Below are positions 1-11,570 of a stretch of DNA of 64,000 nt, in pieces. Position 1 is the stretch's first letter, and every line of letters begins with the position of its first letter. Made by a program: the position numbers and the translations under genes. This DNA comes from Haemophilus massiliensis (GTDB lineage Bacteria; Pseudomonadota; Gammaproteobacteria; Enterobacterales; Pasteurellaceae): assembly GCA_000752995.2 (NCBI GenBank), contig LM994632.1, positions 112,037 through 176,036 of the forward strand. Reading direction: 5' to 3'. The notes beneath the pieces were generated by a model. That model saw only the letters and a list, made by a program, of their open reading frames with translations, had not been told where the DNA came from and searched no databases.

Positions 1-1135
<1,135 letters not shown>

Positions 1136-1291
1136 TACTGTTATTGTCTTTGCCTGAAAATAGACTCAATTTAATCAAAAAAAATCTCATTAATTATACG
1201 CGAGTTTTACTTGTATTCAACTTAAAACTACGCAAAAAGTGTTAAATTCATCACATTTTTATAAAAAAATAAAAACAAATAAAACAAAAGC

Positions 1292-1930
1292 TTAACTGGA
1301 ACTTAACAAAATTAAATTTCTTTCCCCAATTAAATTAGGAATATTCAATTTTATTACATTATTCACATGCAATGAAGGTGCCAGCTGTTGTACCTCGTCA
1401 GGCTGATAAATACCTTTCAAGGCATAAAACATACCGTTTTCAGCCGGCAAATGCCGACACCAGTCAGTCATATCTTTCAAAGATGCAAAGGCGCGGCTTA
1501 ATACGCCGTCGAATAATTGTTCCGGCTGATATTGTTCCACCCGGCTCAACACCGGTTCAACATTGCTCAACCTTAATTCGCGCACCGCATTACGAATAAA
1601 ACTGATCCGCTTACCCAAACTGTCGAGCAACACAAACCGTTTATCCGGATTAATAATCGCCAGCGGCAAACCGGGCAGCCCCGGGCCGGTGCCGACATCA
1701 ATAAAACGCCGTCCTTGTAAATAAGGGCTAACTACGATACTGTCAAGAATGTGTTTAACCAGCATTTCCGACGGATCGCGCACCGAGGTAAGGTTATAGG
1801 CTTTATTCCATTTGTGCAGCAACAAAACCAATGTCACCAGCTGCACTTTTTGCTGATCGGTTATACAAAGTGCGGTCTGTTTAAGCAAAGAATCCAATCT
1901 GTCGGTTAATTGTCGCTGCAAGTCAGTCAT
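1292..1930 (-). CDS. rsmG: 16S rRNA (guanine-527-N7)-methyltransferase RsmG
   Basis: A 212-residue SAM-dependent methyltransferase that modifies G527 in the 530 loop of 16S rRNA (formerly gidB). The SAM-binding motif [15 protein letters not shown] is visible near residue 78. Its ATG overlaps the TAA stop of mnmG by one base (TAATG), indicating translational coupling. This mnmG-rsmG-atp order next to the origin is classic. One uptake-signal core lies inside the gene near 1868. Confidence 0.97.
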   Translation of the reverse strand: MTDLQRQLTDRLDSLLKQTALCITDQQKVQLVTLVLLLHKWNKAYNLTSVRDPSEMLVKHILDSIVVSPYLQGRRFIDVGTGPGLPGLPLAIINPDKRFVLLDSLGKRISFIRNAVRELRLSNVEPVLSRVEQYQPEQLFDGVLSRAFASLKDMTDWCRHLPAENGMFYALKGIYQPDEVQQLAPSLHVNNVIKLNIPNLIGERNLILLSSS

Positions 1931-3819
1931 TATTCACCTCGTTTCAGCATTCCCTGTTTTTTCAGGTTAACCAGCAAAATTGAAATGGCAGCAGGAGTAA
2001 TTCCGGAAATACGGCTTGCCTGTCCGATAGATACCGGACGGTGCTGCTGTAGTTTGATACGTACCTCATTGGACAAACCGGCGACCGAAGCATAATCAAA
2101 ATCGGACGGAATAGCGGTATTTTCGTGACGCTTCTGACGTTCGATTTCTTCCTGCTGATGCTCAATATAGCCTTGATATTTAATTGCAATTTCAACCTGT
2201 TCCACAGCTTCCTTATCCTGCATAGGCGGTGAAAAAGGCGTAAGTGCGGTTAAAACACGGTAATTAATTTCCGGACGACGCAGCAAATCCTCGCCGTTAG
2301 CCTCGCGTACTAACGGACTACCCAACACATTATTGGCTTCCTCTATATACTCTGAACGCGGATGCAACCAAATCTGACGCAAACGCTGAGTTTCCTTTTC
2401 AATATTTTCCATTTTTTGATTAAAGCGCGCCCAGCGTTGTTCATCGATTAAACCGAGTTCATGAGCAATCGGGGTAAGGCGAATATCCGCATTATCTTCA
2501 CGTAGCAATAAACGATACTCCGCACGGGAAGTGAATACACGATAAGGTTCTTTAGTCCCCAACGTACAAAGGTCATCAACCAGCACCCCCACATAAGCCT
2601 GATCACGACGCGGAAACCAGCTGTCTTTGTCCTGCACCAATAAGCCGGCGTTAATTCCCGCCAGCAGCCCTTGCGCCGCCGCTTCTTCATAACCGGTAGT
2701 GCCGTTAATCTGACCGGCAAAAAACAAGCCGTTAATGGCTTTGGTTTCTAAACTCGGCTTCAAATCGCGCGGATCAAAATAATCATATTCAATGGCATAG
2801 CCCGGTTTCACGATACGCGCTTTTTCCAGTCCCACCATGGAATTGACAATGCCCATTTGCACATCAAAAGGCAAGCTGGTGGAAATGCCGTTCGGATAAA
2901 TTTCCTGACTGGTAAGCCCTTCCGGTTCCAAATAAATCTGATGAGAATTCCGATCGGAAAAACGCATTACTTTATCTTCGATAGACGGACAATAACGCGG
3001 ACCGATCCCTTCGATCACCCCGGTGTACATCGGACTACGATCCAAGTTACGGCGGATCAGATCATGAGTCCGCTCATTTGTATGGGTGATAAAACAAGGA
3101 ATTTGACGCGGATGTTGCGCCACCGATCCCATAAAGGAAAATACCGGCAATTGTTCGTCACCATATTGTTTTGCCAACACTTCAAAGTTGATGGTGCGCG
3201 CATCAATACGCGGCGGTGTACCGGTTTTCAGACGATCTACGCGTAAATTCAGATCGCGCAGACGATAGGCTAAATTCACCGACGCCGGATCGCCTGCCCG
3301 CCCACCCGCATAATTTTCCAACCCAATGTGGATCTTACCGGCTAAAAATGTACCGGCTGTCAGGATCACCGCTTTAGATCTAAATTTTAGCCCCATTTTG
3401 GTTTCAACCCCGACGACACGATCCCGTTCAAGGAGAATATCTGTCACTTCCTGCTGAAAAATATCCAGATTTTGTTGGTTTTCTAGCGCTATTCTTACAG
3501 CTTGACGATACAACACCCGATCCGCCTGCGCCCGTGTGGCGCGTACCGCCGGTCCTTTACTGGCATTGAGGGTACGAAACTGAATCCCTGCTTGATCCGC
3601 CGCTGTTGCCATTAAGCCGCCCATGGCATCAATTTCTCTGACTAAATGTCCTTTGCCGATCCCGCCAATTGCAGGATTACAAGACATTTGCCCTAAAGTA
3701 TCAACATTATGAGTAAGCAACAGTGTTTTTAATCCCATTCTGGCCGGCGCTAACGCCGCTTCCGTTCCCGCATGACCGCCACCGATAACGATCACATCGT
3801 AGCTTTCCGTATAAAACAT
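1930..3819 (-). CDS. mnmG: tRNA uridine-34 5-carboxymethylaminomethyl enzyme, FAD subunit MnmG
   Basis: MnmG (GidA) is a 629-residue FAD protein that works with MnmE to add carboxymethylaminomethyl to U34 of tRNAs reading split codon boxes. The N-terminal dinucleotide fold ([16 protein letters not shown]) and the motif [18 protein letters not shown] are clear. The reading frame is open 12 codons further upstream, but I chose the ATG at 3817-3819 because it has a strong AAAGGTGA ribosome site just before it and gives the family's usual start [14 protein letters not shown]. It is the first gene left of the origin and is transcribed away from it. Confidence 0.97.
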   Translation of the reverse strand: MFYTESYDVIVIGGGHAGTEAALAPARMGLKTLLLTHNVDTLGQMSCNPAIGGIGKGHLVREIDAMGGLMATAADQAGIQFRTLNASKGPAVRATRAQADRVLYRQAVRIALENQQNLDIFQQEVTDILLERDRVVGVETKMGLKFRSKAVILTAGTFLAGKIHIGLENYAGGRAGDPASVNLAYRLRDLNLRVDRLKTGTPPRIDARTINFEVLAKQYGDEQLPVFSFMGSVAQHPRQIPCFITHTNERTHDLIRRNLDRSPMYTGVIEGIGPRYCPSIEDKVMRFSDRNSHQIYLEPEGLTSQEIYPNGISTSLPFDVQMGIVNSMVGLEKARIVKPGYAIEYDYFDPRDLKPSLETKAINGLFFAGQINGTTGYEEAAAQGLLAGINAGLLVQDKDSWFPRRDQAYVGVLVDDLCTLGTKEPYRVFTSRAEYRLLLREDNADIRLTPIAHELGLIDEQRWARFNQKMENIEKETQRLRQIWLHPRSEYIEEANNVLGSPLVREANGEDLLRRPEINYRVLTALTPFSPPMQDKEAVEQVEIAIKYQGYIEHQQEEIERQKRHENTAIPSDFDYASVAGLSNEVRIKLQQHRPVSIGQASRISGITPAAISILLVNLKKQGMLKRGE

Positions 3820-3976
3820 AATCACCTTTGTGTAATTTATCTCATTGTTTTTCAAACTGCGCGCTATTCTACCCCAAATTCATGCGGGCATAAAATAACA
3901 TTTCGGATCCTTTTTGATTAAAACCAATGACGATCTCACACCGCGATCAATTTGGATCCACCGCTTATTAATATAA

Positions 3977-4020
3977 GATCTTTTTTATATAAAGATCTTA
4001 TTATGATAATTATTAGGATC
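3977..4020. other. Probable DNA unwinding element of oriC
   Basis: AT-rich block with two repeats starting GATCTT at 3977 (GATCTTTTTTATA) and 3994 (GATCTTATTATGA), followed by ATTATTAGGATC. These resemble the E. coli 13-mers (GATCTNTTNTTTT), where the strands first open and DnaB is loaded. The block sits on the mnmG side of the DnaA boxes as expected. Confidence 0.8.
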
Positions 4021-4029
4021 ACCGATTCT

Positions 4030-4038
4030 TGTGAGTAA
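4030..4038 (-). promoter_or_regulatory. Degenerate DnaA box (R1 position)
   Basis: The minus strand reads TTACTCACA, one mismatch from the consensus TTATNCACA. It follows the AT-rich repeats at the place where the strong R1 box is found in E. coli, so it may be a weakened R1. Confidence 0.5.
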
Positions 4039-4118
4039 GACAAAATTTTACCGTAAAATGAAAAAGTTAGATCGTTTTTTAAGATGTGAAGATCCAGCTA
4101 TCGTACAGGCGTATTTGT

Positions 4119-4127
4119 TGTGAATAA
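4119..4127 (-). promoter_or_regulatory. DnaA box TTATTCACA
   Basis: Minus-strand match to the DnaA consensus TTATNCACA within oriC, 10 bases from the perfect plus-strand box at 4137. Confidence 0.75.
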
Positions 4128-4136
4128 AAGCCCGAG

Positions 4137-4145
4137 TTATCCACA
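4137..4145 (+). promoter_or_regulatory. DnaA box TTATCCACA (R4-like)
   Basis: Perfect high-affinity DnaA box. The flanks GAG before and GATCGC shortly after resemble the E. coli R4 region. Confidence 0.88.
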
Positions 4146-4208
4146 ATCCCAGATCGCATTCTTTTTATTAAGCGCATAATGACAGGTTTTTGACAGCTTT
4201 GTCGGATT

Positions 4209-4217
4209 TTATCCACA
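4209..4217 (+). promoter_or_regulatory. DnaA box TTATCCACA (mioC side)
   Basis: Second perfect DnaA box, followed by a GATC at 4222. It lies about 75 bases downstream of the mioC stop codon and may extend the origin or affect transcription entering from mioC. Confidence 0.85.
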
Positions 4218-4292
4218 ATGGGATCGGAACTATCTAGACAAGAAATTTGTGTTGAATCGGCAACGCACAATTACACCGTCGCCGATTTTTTA

Positions 4293-4736
4293 TTACAGTT
4301 GAGAGGTAAAATTCGGCAGCCAATCTTCGGCATATTGTTCCTGATCATCGACTTGCAGAACATCAATTCTTAAAGAAGGGCAAATTTGCACCGCACTTTG
4401 TTGTTTCAGACTTCGCTCTACCGTATCTACGGCATAACAGAAGGTATCGTAATCGGAATTACCCAGCCCGACTACGGCAAAACGCAGACGGGATAAATCC
4501 GGACTCTGGGCAGCTATTTGATTAAACAGCGGTTTTAGGTTATCGGGCAATTCGCCCGCGCCGTGGGTTGAGGTAACGATCAGCCAAATATCCCGCTCGC
4601 TGATGTTGTCGAGATGCGCACCGTGTATCAATTGAGTAGAAAAGCCCTGTTGTTGTAACACATCGTGCAGACGTTCCGCCACATATTCCGCGCCGCCAAG
4701 CGTGCTGCCGCTGATAATACAGATTTTCGTCGTCAT
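4293..4736 (-). CDS. mioC: Flavodoxin-like protein MioC
   Basis: A 147-residue FMN-binding protein of the flavodoxin fold. The phosphate-binding loop [13 protein letters not shown] is at the N-terminus, with [11 protein letters not shown] and [11 protein letters not shown] further on contacting the flavin ring. In E. coli MioC supports biotin synthase and its transcription runs into oriC; the same arrangement is seen here. Length and position fit fully. Confidence 0.95.
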   Translation of the reverse strand: MTTKICIISGSTLGGAEYVAERLHDVLQQQGFSTQLIHGAHLDNISERDIWLIVTSTHGAGELPDNLKPLFNQIAAQSPDLSRLRFAVVGLGNSDYDTFCYAVDTVERSLKQQSAVQICPSLRIDVLQVDDQEQYAEDWLPNFTSQL

Positions 4737-4746
4737 ACTTACTCCT

Positions 4747-4779
4747 AAAAAATAAGGCTTAGATTATCACCTAAGCCTT
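4747..4779 (-). terminator. Rho-independent terminator after zapB
   Basis: Nine-base stem AAGGCTTAG/CTAAGCCTT with an 8-base loop. On the minus strand it is followed by a run of T. It separates zapB from mioC. Confidence 0.8.
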
Positions 4780-4804
4780 GCATTTGTAATGGGTAAAATT
4801 GTTT

Positions 4805-5023
4805 TTATACGTTATCAATACGACCTAACAGTGAACGTAAACGTTCCTGCCAGTTATTATGTTCGCTTTTAAGCTGTTCGTTTTCATTGCGCAGATTGTG
4901 GCATTCCTGTTGCGCCTGAGTGTTTTTTTCTTTTAATTCTTCTACTTCCAGCTGGAGTAATTGAATGGTTTCAACTGCTTGTTTAATTTTCTCTTCCAGT
5001 TGATCTAAAATTTCTAGTGACAT
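4805..5023 (-). CDS. zapB: Cell division protein ZapB
   Basis: A 72-residue protein, almost wholly coiled coil, starting MSLEILDQLEEKI. ZapB joins ZapA and MatP at the division site and helps link the Z-ring to the chromosome terminus. The family is about 70-80 residues and is often next to glpX, as here. It is transcribed divergently from glpX and has its own terminator before mioC. Confidence 0.92.
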   Translation of the reverse strand: MSLEILDQLEEKIKQAVETIQLLQLEVEELKEKNTQAQQECHNLRNENEQLKSEHNNWQERLRSLLGRIDNV

Positions 5024-5242
5024 AGTAAATTTCCTCTGAGTGTCTCTGTGAATGTGGCGTTATTTTACCTTAGTTCAGGATGATTGTTAAAGCCTTGGAT
5101 TAAATTTCTGCTTACCATAACATATTTTTTATAATGGATTTAAAAATTCGCGGAAATTTTTTATTTTTGATAGAGCAACCGTTTGCGCGGTGCTAGAATA
5201 AGCGGGATTTTTTGTCGGTTAACTATTTAAAAGGATAAGAAA

Positions 5243-6256
5243 ATGAACAGAGCATTGGCCATTGAATTTTCAAGAGTAACGGAAGCGGCGGCATTAGCGG
5301 GATTTGCTTGGCTGGGACGCGGTGATAAAAATGCGGCGGATGATGCCGCTGTGCAGGCAATGCGGTTAATGCTCAATCAGATTGAAATGGCGGGCGAAAT
5401 CGTCATCGGTGAAGGCGAAATCGACGAAGCGCCGATGCTGTATATCGGCGAAAAAATCGGCAGCGGAAAAGGCGCGGAGATTTCTATTGCGGTTGATCCG
5501 ATTGAAGGCACCCGAATGACCGCAATGGGGCAAGCGAACGCCTTATCGGTGTTGGCGGCCGGCGGCAAGGACACCTTTTTGCGCGCGCCGGATATGTATA
5601 TGGAAAAATTGGTTGTCGGACCGGAAGCCAAAGGCATGATCGATTTAAATTTGCCGCTGGAACAAAATCTGCGCCGGGTTGCCTCCAAAATGGGCAAACT
5701 GCTTTCCCAGCTGACCGTAATTACGCTGGATAAACCCCGTCATGCCGAGATAATTAAGCAAATGCAACGGCTTGGGGTGAAAGTGTTGGCGATTCCCGAC
5801 GGCGATGTGGCGGCGTCAATTTTATGCTGTTTACCGGACGGCGGGGCGGATATGCTGTACGGTATCGGCGGCGCACCGGAAGGTGTGGTGGCAGCAGCGG
5901 CAATCCGTGCACTGGGCGGGGAAATGCAAGCACGCCTGGTTCCGCGTCATCAGGTTAAAGGCAGTTCACCGGACAATCAGGCGATTGCCGCCGATGAAAT
6001 TCGTCGCTGCAAAGAAATGGGGATTGAAGTTAACCTAGTGCTTAAGCTGGAAGATTTGGTACGTGATGATAACTTAGTATTTTCCGCTACCGGAATCACC
6101 AACGGCGATTTATTACGCGGCATTCACCGTCGTGGTAATCTGGCAACCACAGAAACCTTGCTGATTCGCGGTCGCTCACGCACGATTCGACGGATTCAAT
6201 CCACCCATTATTTAGACAGAAAAGACACCGCACTTTACCGCTTAATCGGTGCCTGA
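5243..6256 (+). CDS. glpX: Class II fructose-1,6-bisphosphatase GlpX
   Basis: A 337-residue metal-dependent phosphatase that turns fructose 1,6-bisphosphate into fructose 6-phosphate in gluconeogenesis. The motifs GEGEIDEAPMLYIGE and AVDPIEGTRM, which hold the metal- and phosphate-binding acidic residues, are intact. An AAGGAT ribosome site precedes the ATG. In enterics glpX is part of glpFKX; here it stands alone beside zapB and ends in a hairpin terminator. Confidence 0.96.
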   Translation: MNRALAIEFSRVTEAAALAGFAWLGRGDKNAADDAAVQAMRLMLNQIEMAGEIVIGEGEIDEAPMLYIGEKIGSGKGAEISIAVDPIEGTRMTAMGQANALSVLAAGGKDTFLRAPDMYMEKLVVGPEAKGMIDLNLPLEQNLRRVASKMGKLLSQLTVITLDKPRHAEIIKQMQRLGVKVLAIPDGDVAASILCCLPDGGADMLYGIGGAPEGVVAAAAIRALGGEMQARLVPRHQVKGSSPDNQAIAADEIRRCKEMGIEVNLVLKLEDLVRDDNLVFSATGITNGDLLRGIHRRGNLATTETLLIRGRSRTIRRIQSTHYLDRKDTALYRLIGA

Positions 6257-6279
6257 TGACCGATTAATCCTTGTCTTAC

Positions 6280-6309
6280 ACAGCCGCGCCTATTGCCGGC
6301 TGTTTTTTT
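6280..6309 (+). terminator. Terminator after glpX
   Basis: Hairpin ACAGCCG/CGGCTGT followed by seven T. Two uptake-signal cores in opposite orientation (6315-6324 and about 6414-6423) follow in the gap before gyrB. Confidence 0.75.
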
Positions 6310-6449
6310 ATTAAAAAGTGCGGTTAATTTTTGTGGCGTTTTGTGCGATGCGGGCAAACAAGCGCAAAGCCTAACTCGCACACCGAATACTTATTAAAAA
6401 CTAGCGAAATTTTAACCGCACTTTAACCTTAGCCAATGACGCAAAAATT

Positions 6450-6458
6450 TGCTATAAT
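6450..6458 (+). promoter_or_regulatory. Extended -10 promoter for gyrB
   Basis: TGCTATAAT is a consensus -10 (TATAAT at 6453-6458) with the TG extension, which compensates for a weak -35. It is 36 bases before the gyrB start. Confidence 0.65.
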
Positions 6459-6479
6459 CCGCACAATTTTTATCAATAA

Positions 6480-8933
<2,454 letters not shown>

Positions 8934-8953
8934 GATTTTCTGATAAGTATTGG

Positions 8954-8992
8954 AAGCCGGCAATTATAAAAATAATTGTCGGCTTTCTTATC
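8954..8992 (+). terminator. Terminator after gyrB
   Basis: Fourteen-base stem AAGCCGGCAATTAT/ATAATTGTCGGCTT with an AAAA loop (one wobble pair), followed by a T-rich tail. Confidence 0.85.
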
Positions 8993-9012
8993 TTTGAAAA
9001 ATTAAATATAAA

Positions 9013-9031
9013 AATAACAATAATTATCATT
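9013..9031. promoter_or_regulatory. Fur-box-like operator before the TonB receptor
   Basis: The 19 bases AATAACAATAATTATCATT match the Fur consensus GATAATGATAATCATTATC at 13 of 19 positions. The site touches the candidate -35 element, so iron-loaded Fur would block the promoter. Binding is inferred. Confidence 0.6.
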
Positions 9032-9059
9032 TGTATAAATTTCAATTTATCTCTATAAT
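9031..9059 (+). promoter_or_regulatory. Promoter of the TonB-dependent receptor gene
   Basis: TATAAT at 9054-9059 with TTGTAT at 9031-9036, spaced 17 bases. The leader to the start codon is about 80 bases and AT-rich. Confidence 0.6.
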
Positions 9060-9147
9060 TATTTTCCTTAAAAATTAACCCTCTACTACTTAATTTATTG
9101 ATAAATTTAATTTCTTAATTCATTTTTTCTATTATGGAGATACTTTA

Positions 9148-11481
9148 ATGCTTAATAAGCAATATATTTGGAGTCTTTCGCTCATTGCTTTTAATATTTC
9201 GTTTTACACTCATGTTTCTTTTGCCGAAACAGAAGAGCTAAAAGAAATCATGGTTAATGCCGAATCGGAAGTTATTAATAAACCTGCTGTGATCAAGAAA
9301 AATCAAAAAAATATTCAAAATGAATTAATAAGAGATACGAGAGATCTTGTTCGTTATACCACAGATGTCGGTATCAGTGATAATGGGCGTTTTTTGAAAG
9401 GTTTTGCTATGCGTGGAGTGGAGGGGAATCGAGTCGGTATTAGTATTGACGGTGTAAATTTGCCTGATAGTGAAGAAAATTCTCTCTATGCTAGATATGG
9501 AAATTTTAATGCTTCGCGTTTAAGTATTGATACGGAACTTGTTCGGGAAATTGATATAGTAAGAGGTTCCGATAGCTTTAATTCAGGAAGCGGTGCTTTG
9601 GGCGGAGCGGTGAATTATAGAACCTTAGAAGTGCAAGATATGGTAAAACCCGGTAAATCGTTTGGTGCTTTGCTACGTACGGGATATGCCAGTAAAAATA
9701 GTGAATGGGTTAGAACAGTGGGGATAGGTTATATCGGTAAAAAAATTGATGCGGTTTTAGCTTATTCACAACGTACCGGACATGAATTAAAAAGTGCCGG
9801 CGAAGGAACTGAAATTCAATTTTCATCCAGCCAGCATCCTGATCCTTCAACACATCGCTTTCATAGTTATTTGGCTAAATTAGGCTATCAATTAAATGAA
9901 TTACATAGAATTGGTGTGGGTATTAATGGCCAGCAAGGTAGTCGCTATACGGATGAACGCAGCTATACGTCTTTCGGTAGTCAATGGCGGGAAGCTGATG
10001 ATGAAAATAAACGGATTAATATTAATGCACATTATATCTATACTCCGCAGTCTGATTATCTTGCTTTTGCCAGATTAGATTTAGATTTTCAAAAAACGGA
10101 TTTGGCTGCCGTAAATTATAAAGGCGGTAGAGATTGGTTGACGCAAGAGAAAAAACAAGATGAAGTATTTGATCGACGTATGAAAACGAGATTCAAACGG
10201 GCTGAAATTAAACTGGAGAGTATGCCTTTTTTATTTTCCGGTGAACACACTTTTTCTTTAAAAAGCTATATCAGCGAACGTGAATTTAAGAATATTAACC
10301 ATGATACCAATAGATATGGATTAGATGAATGGTATACCATCCAGCGCCCAGTAAAAACATTGCAATACGGTATTTCGCTTAAAGACGATATTGTATGGAA
10401 CCCGTTGTTTGAAAATGGTTGGAGACCGATTTTTACCGCACATATTGGCATCAGTTATGATTATTCTCGTTTAAAGCCACAAGCATTAAATGCGGAATGT
10501 AGTCTAGCTTGTCGGAAAGAAGGAGAACCCAAAGGAAGTAGTTTTTCTAACTGGAATGAATTCGCTGGGTTAGATATACAACTTAATGATATTTGGAAAT
10601 TCGGTTATCAATTAAGTTCAGGATATCGGATTCCGACTGCTTCTGAACTGTATTTTACATTCAGTAATGTTTATGGTACTTGGAAATCTAACCCTAATCT
10701 AAAATCGGAACATAGTATAAATCATACCCTTTTTGCCCAAGCATATAGCGAAAAATTCGGTACGTTTGAAATGAATTTGTATCGTACGAATTATCGTGAT
10801 TTTTTATTTGAACAAGAAAGTATTATTGATCAAATCAATGAAGGCCACACTTATCAAACTTCAGTACAGCAGATGGTTAATGTGGATCATGCTGATATTA
10901 AAGGTGTTGAATTTAAGGGACGTTTGAATTTAGAGAGCGTTTTACCTATACCACAAGGATTTAAACTTTACGGCGCATTAGGCTACAGTAAAGGAAAACT
11001 TTCTAATTCGGTAAGTTTGCTTTCCATTCAACCAATGAAAGCTGTAATCGGATTGGATTATGAAGAACCTAGCGGAAAATGGGGTATTTTCAGTCGATTA
11101 ACATATTTAGGCGGTAAAAAAGCCAAGGATGCACAAACTTTTGAAAATAAAAAAAGATGTAAAACTTGGACGGAAGATCCTTGGTGGCCGGAGGGCGGGT
11201 ATTGTTCACAAGAAGAGCTGTATCAAACTGTCGAAACTTATAAATATCTGAATAAATCAGCTTATGTGTTTGATATATTTGGATTTTATAAACCAATTGA
11301 CGATATTGTTTTGAGATTTGGTATTTATAATTTATTTAATCGCAAATATCATACTTGGGATGCTTTGCGTGGAATTAACGCTCACAGCACAACCAATAAT
11401 GTAGATAGAGAAGGAAGAGGTTTAGAGCGATTTTATGCGCCGGGCAGAAACTATTCATTATCTGCCGAAATTCGTTTTTAA
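9148..11481 (+). CDS. TonB-dependent heme/hemoglobin-type outer membrane receptor
   Basis: A 777-residue outer membrane receptor. A signal peptide ends near SFA/ETEE and is followed by a TonB-box-like segment LKEIMVNA. The plug domain (about 40-160) has FAMRGVEGNRVGISIDG and GSGALGGAVNYRT; the rest is a beta-barrel ending in the terminal phenylalanine typical of outer membrane proteins. The segment YRIPTASELYFTF followed by NPNLKSE corresponds to the FRAP/NPNL boxes of heme receptors. Two cysteine pairs (CSLAC and C...C around residues 672-692) probably close loops. The exact ligand (heme, hemoglobin or transferrin) cannot be read from sequence. The gene is visibly more AT-rich than its neighbours and has no uptake signal. 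Confidence 0.88.
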   Translation: MLNKQYIWSLSLIAFNISFYTHVSFAETEELKEIMVNAESEVINKPAVIKKNQKNIQNELIRDTRDLVRYTTDVGISDNGRFLKGFAMRGVEGNRVGISIDGVNLPDSEENSLYARYGNFNASRLSIDTELVREIDIVRGSDSFNSGSGALGGAVNYRTLEVQDMVKPGKSFGALLRTGYASKNSEWVRTVGIGYIGKKIDAVLAYSQRTGHELKSAGEGTEIQFSSSQHPDPSTHRFHSYLAKLGYQLNELHRIGVGINGQQGSRYTDERSYTSFGSQWREADDENKRININAHYIYTPQSDYLAFARLDLDFQKTDLAAVNYKGGRDWLTQEKKQDEVFDRRMKTRFKRAEIKLESMPFLFSGEHTFSLKSYISEREFKNINHDTNRYGLDEWYTIQRPVKTLQYGISLKDDIVWNPLFENGWRPIFTAHIGISYDYSRLKPQALNAECSLACRKEGEPKGSSFSNWNEFAGLDIQLNDIWKFGYQLSSGYRIPTASELYFTFSNVYGTWKSNPNLKSEHSINHTLFAQAYSEKFGTFEMNLYRTNYRDFLFEQESIIDQINEGHTYQTSVQQMVNVDHADIKGVEFKGRLNLESVLPIPQGFKLYGALGYSKGKLSNSVSLLSIQPMKAVIGLDYEEPSGKWGIFSRLTYLGGKKAKDAQTFENKKRCKTWTEDPWWPEGGYCSQEELYQTVETYKYLNKSAYVFDIFGFYKPIDDIVLRFGIYNLFNRKYHTWDALRGINAHSTTNNVDREGRGLERFYAPGRNYSLSAEIRF

Positions 11482-11570
11482 TTTTAAAATATGATTTATA
11501 ACAACTAGTTGAGCTTAATAATCCGATTAGGTTTTATTTTAATCTGGTAGAATTGAGGAGTAATAGTTCT

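Larger units (their letters stand above)
3895..4292. other. oriC: Chromosomal replication origin oriC
   Basis: This non-coding stretch lies between mnmG and mioC, exactly where oriC lies in E. coli. It holds 11 GATC (Dam) sites between 3906 and 4225, an AT-rich segment with tandem GATCT-T-rich 13-mer-like repeats, two perfect DnaA boxes TTATCCACA, a third box TTATTCACA on the minus strand, and a degenerate box at 4030-4038. The order (AT-rich unwinding element next to mnmG, perfect box followed by GATCGC on the mioC side) matches the E. coli layout. Initiation activity is inferred, not shown. Confidence 0.93.

Noticed and set aside
4079-4270. 63-codon open frame on the minus strand inside oriC
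   Set aside because: It lies across DnaA boxes and GATC sites and has no ribosome site or homology.
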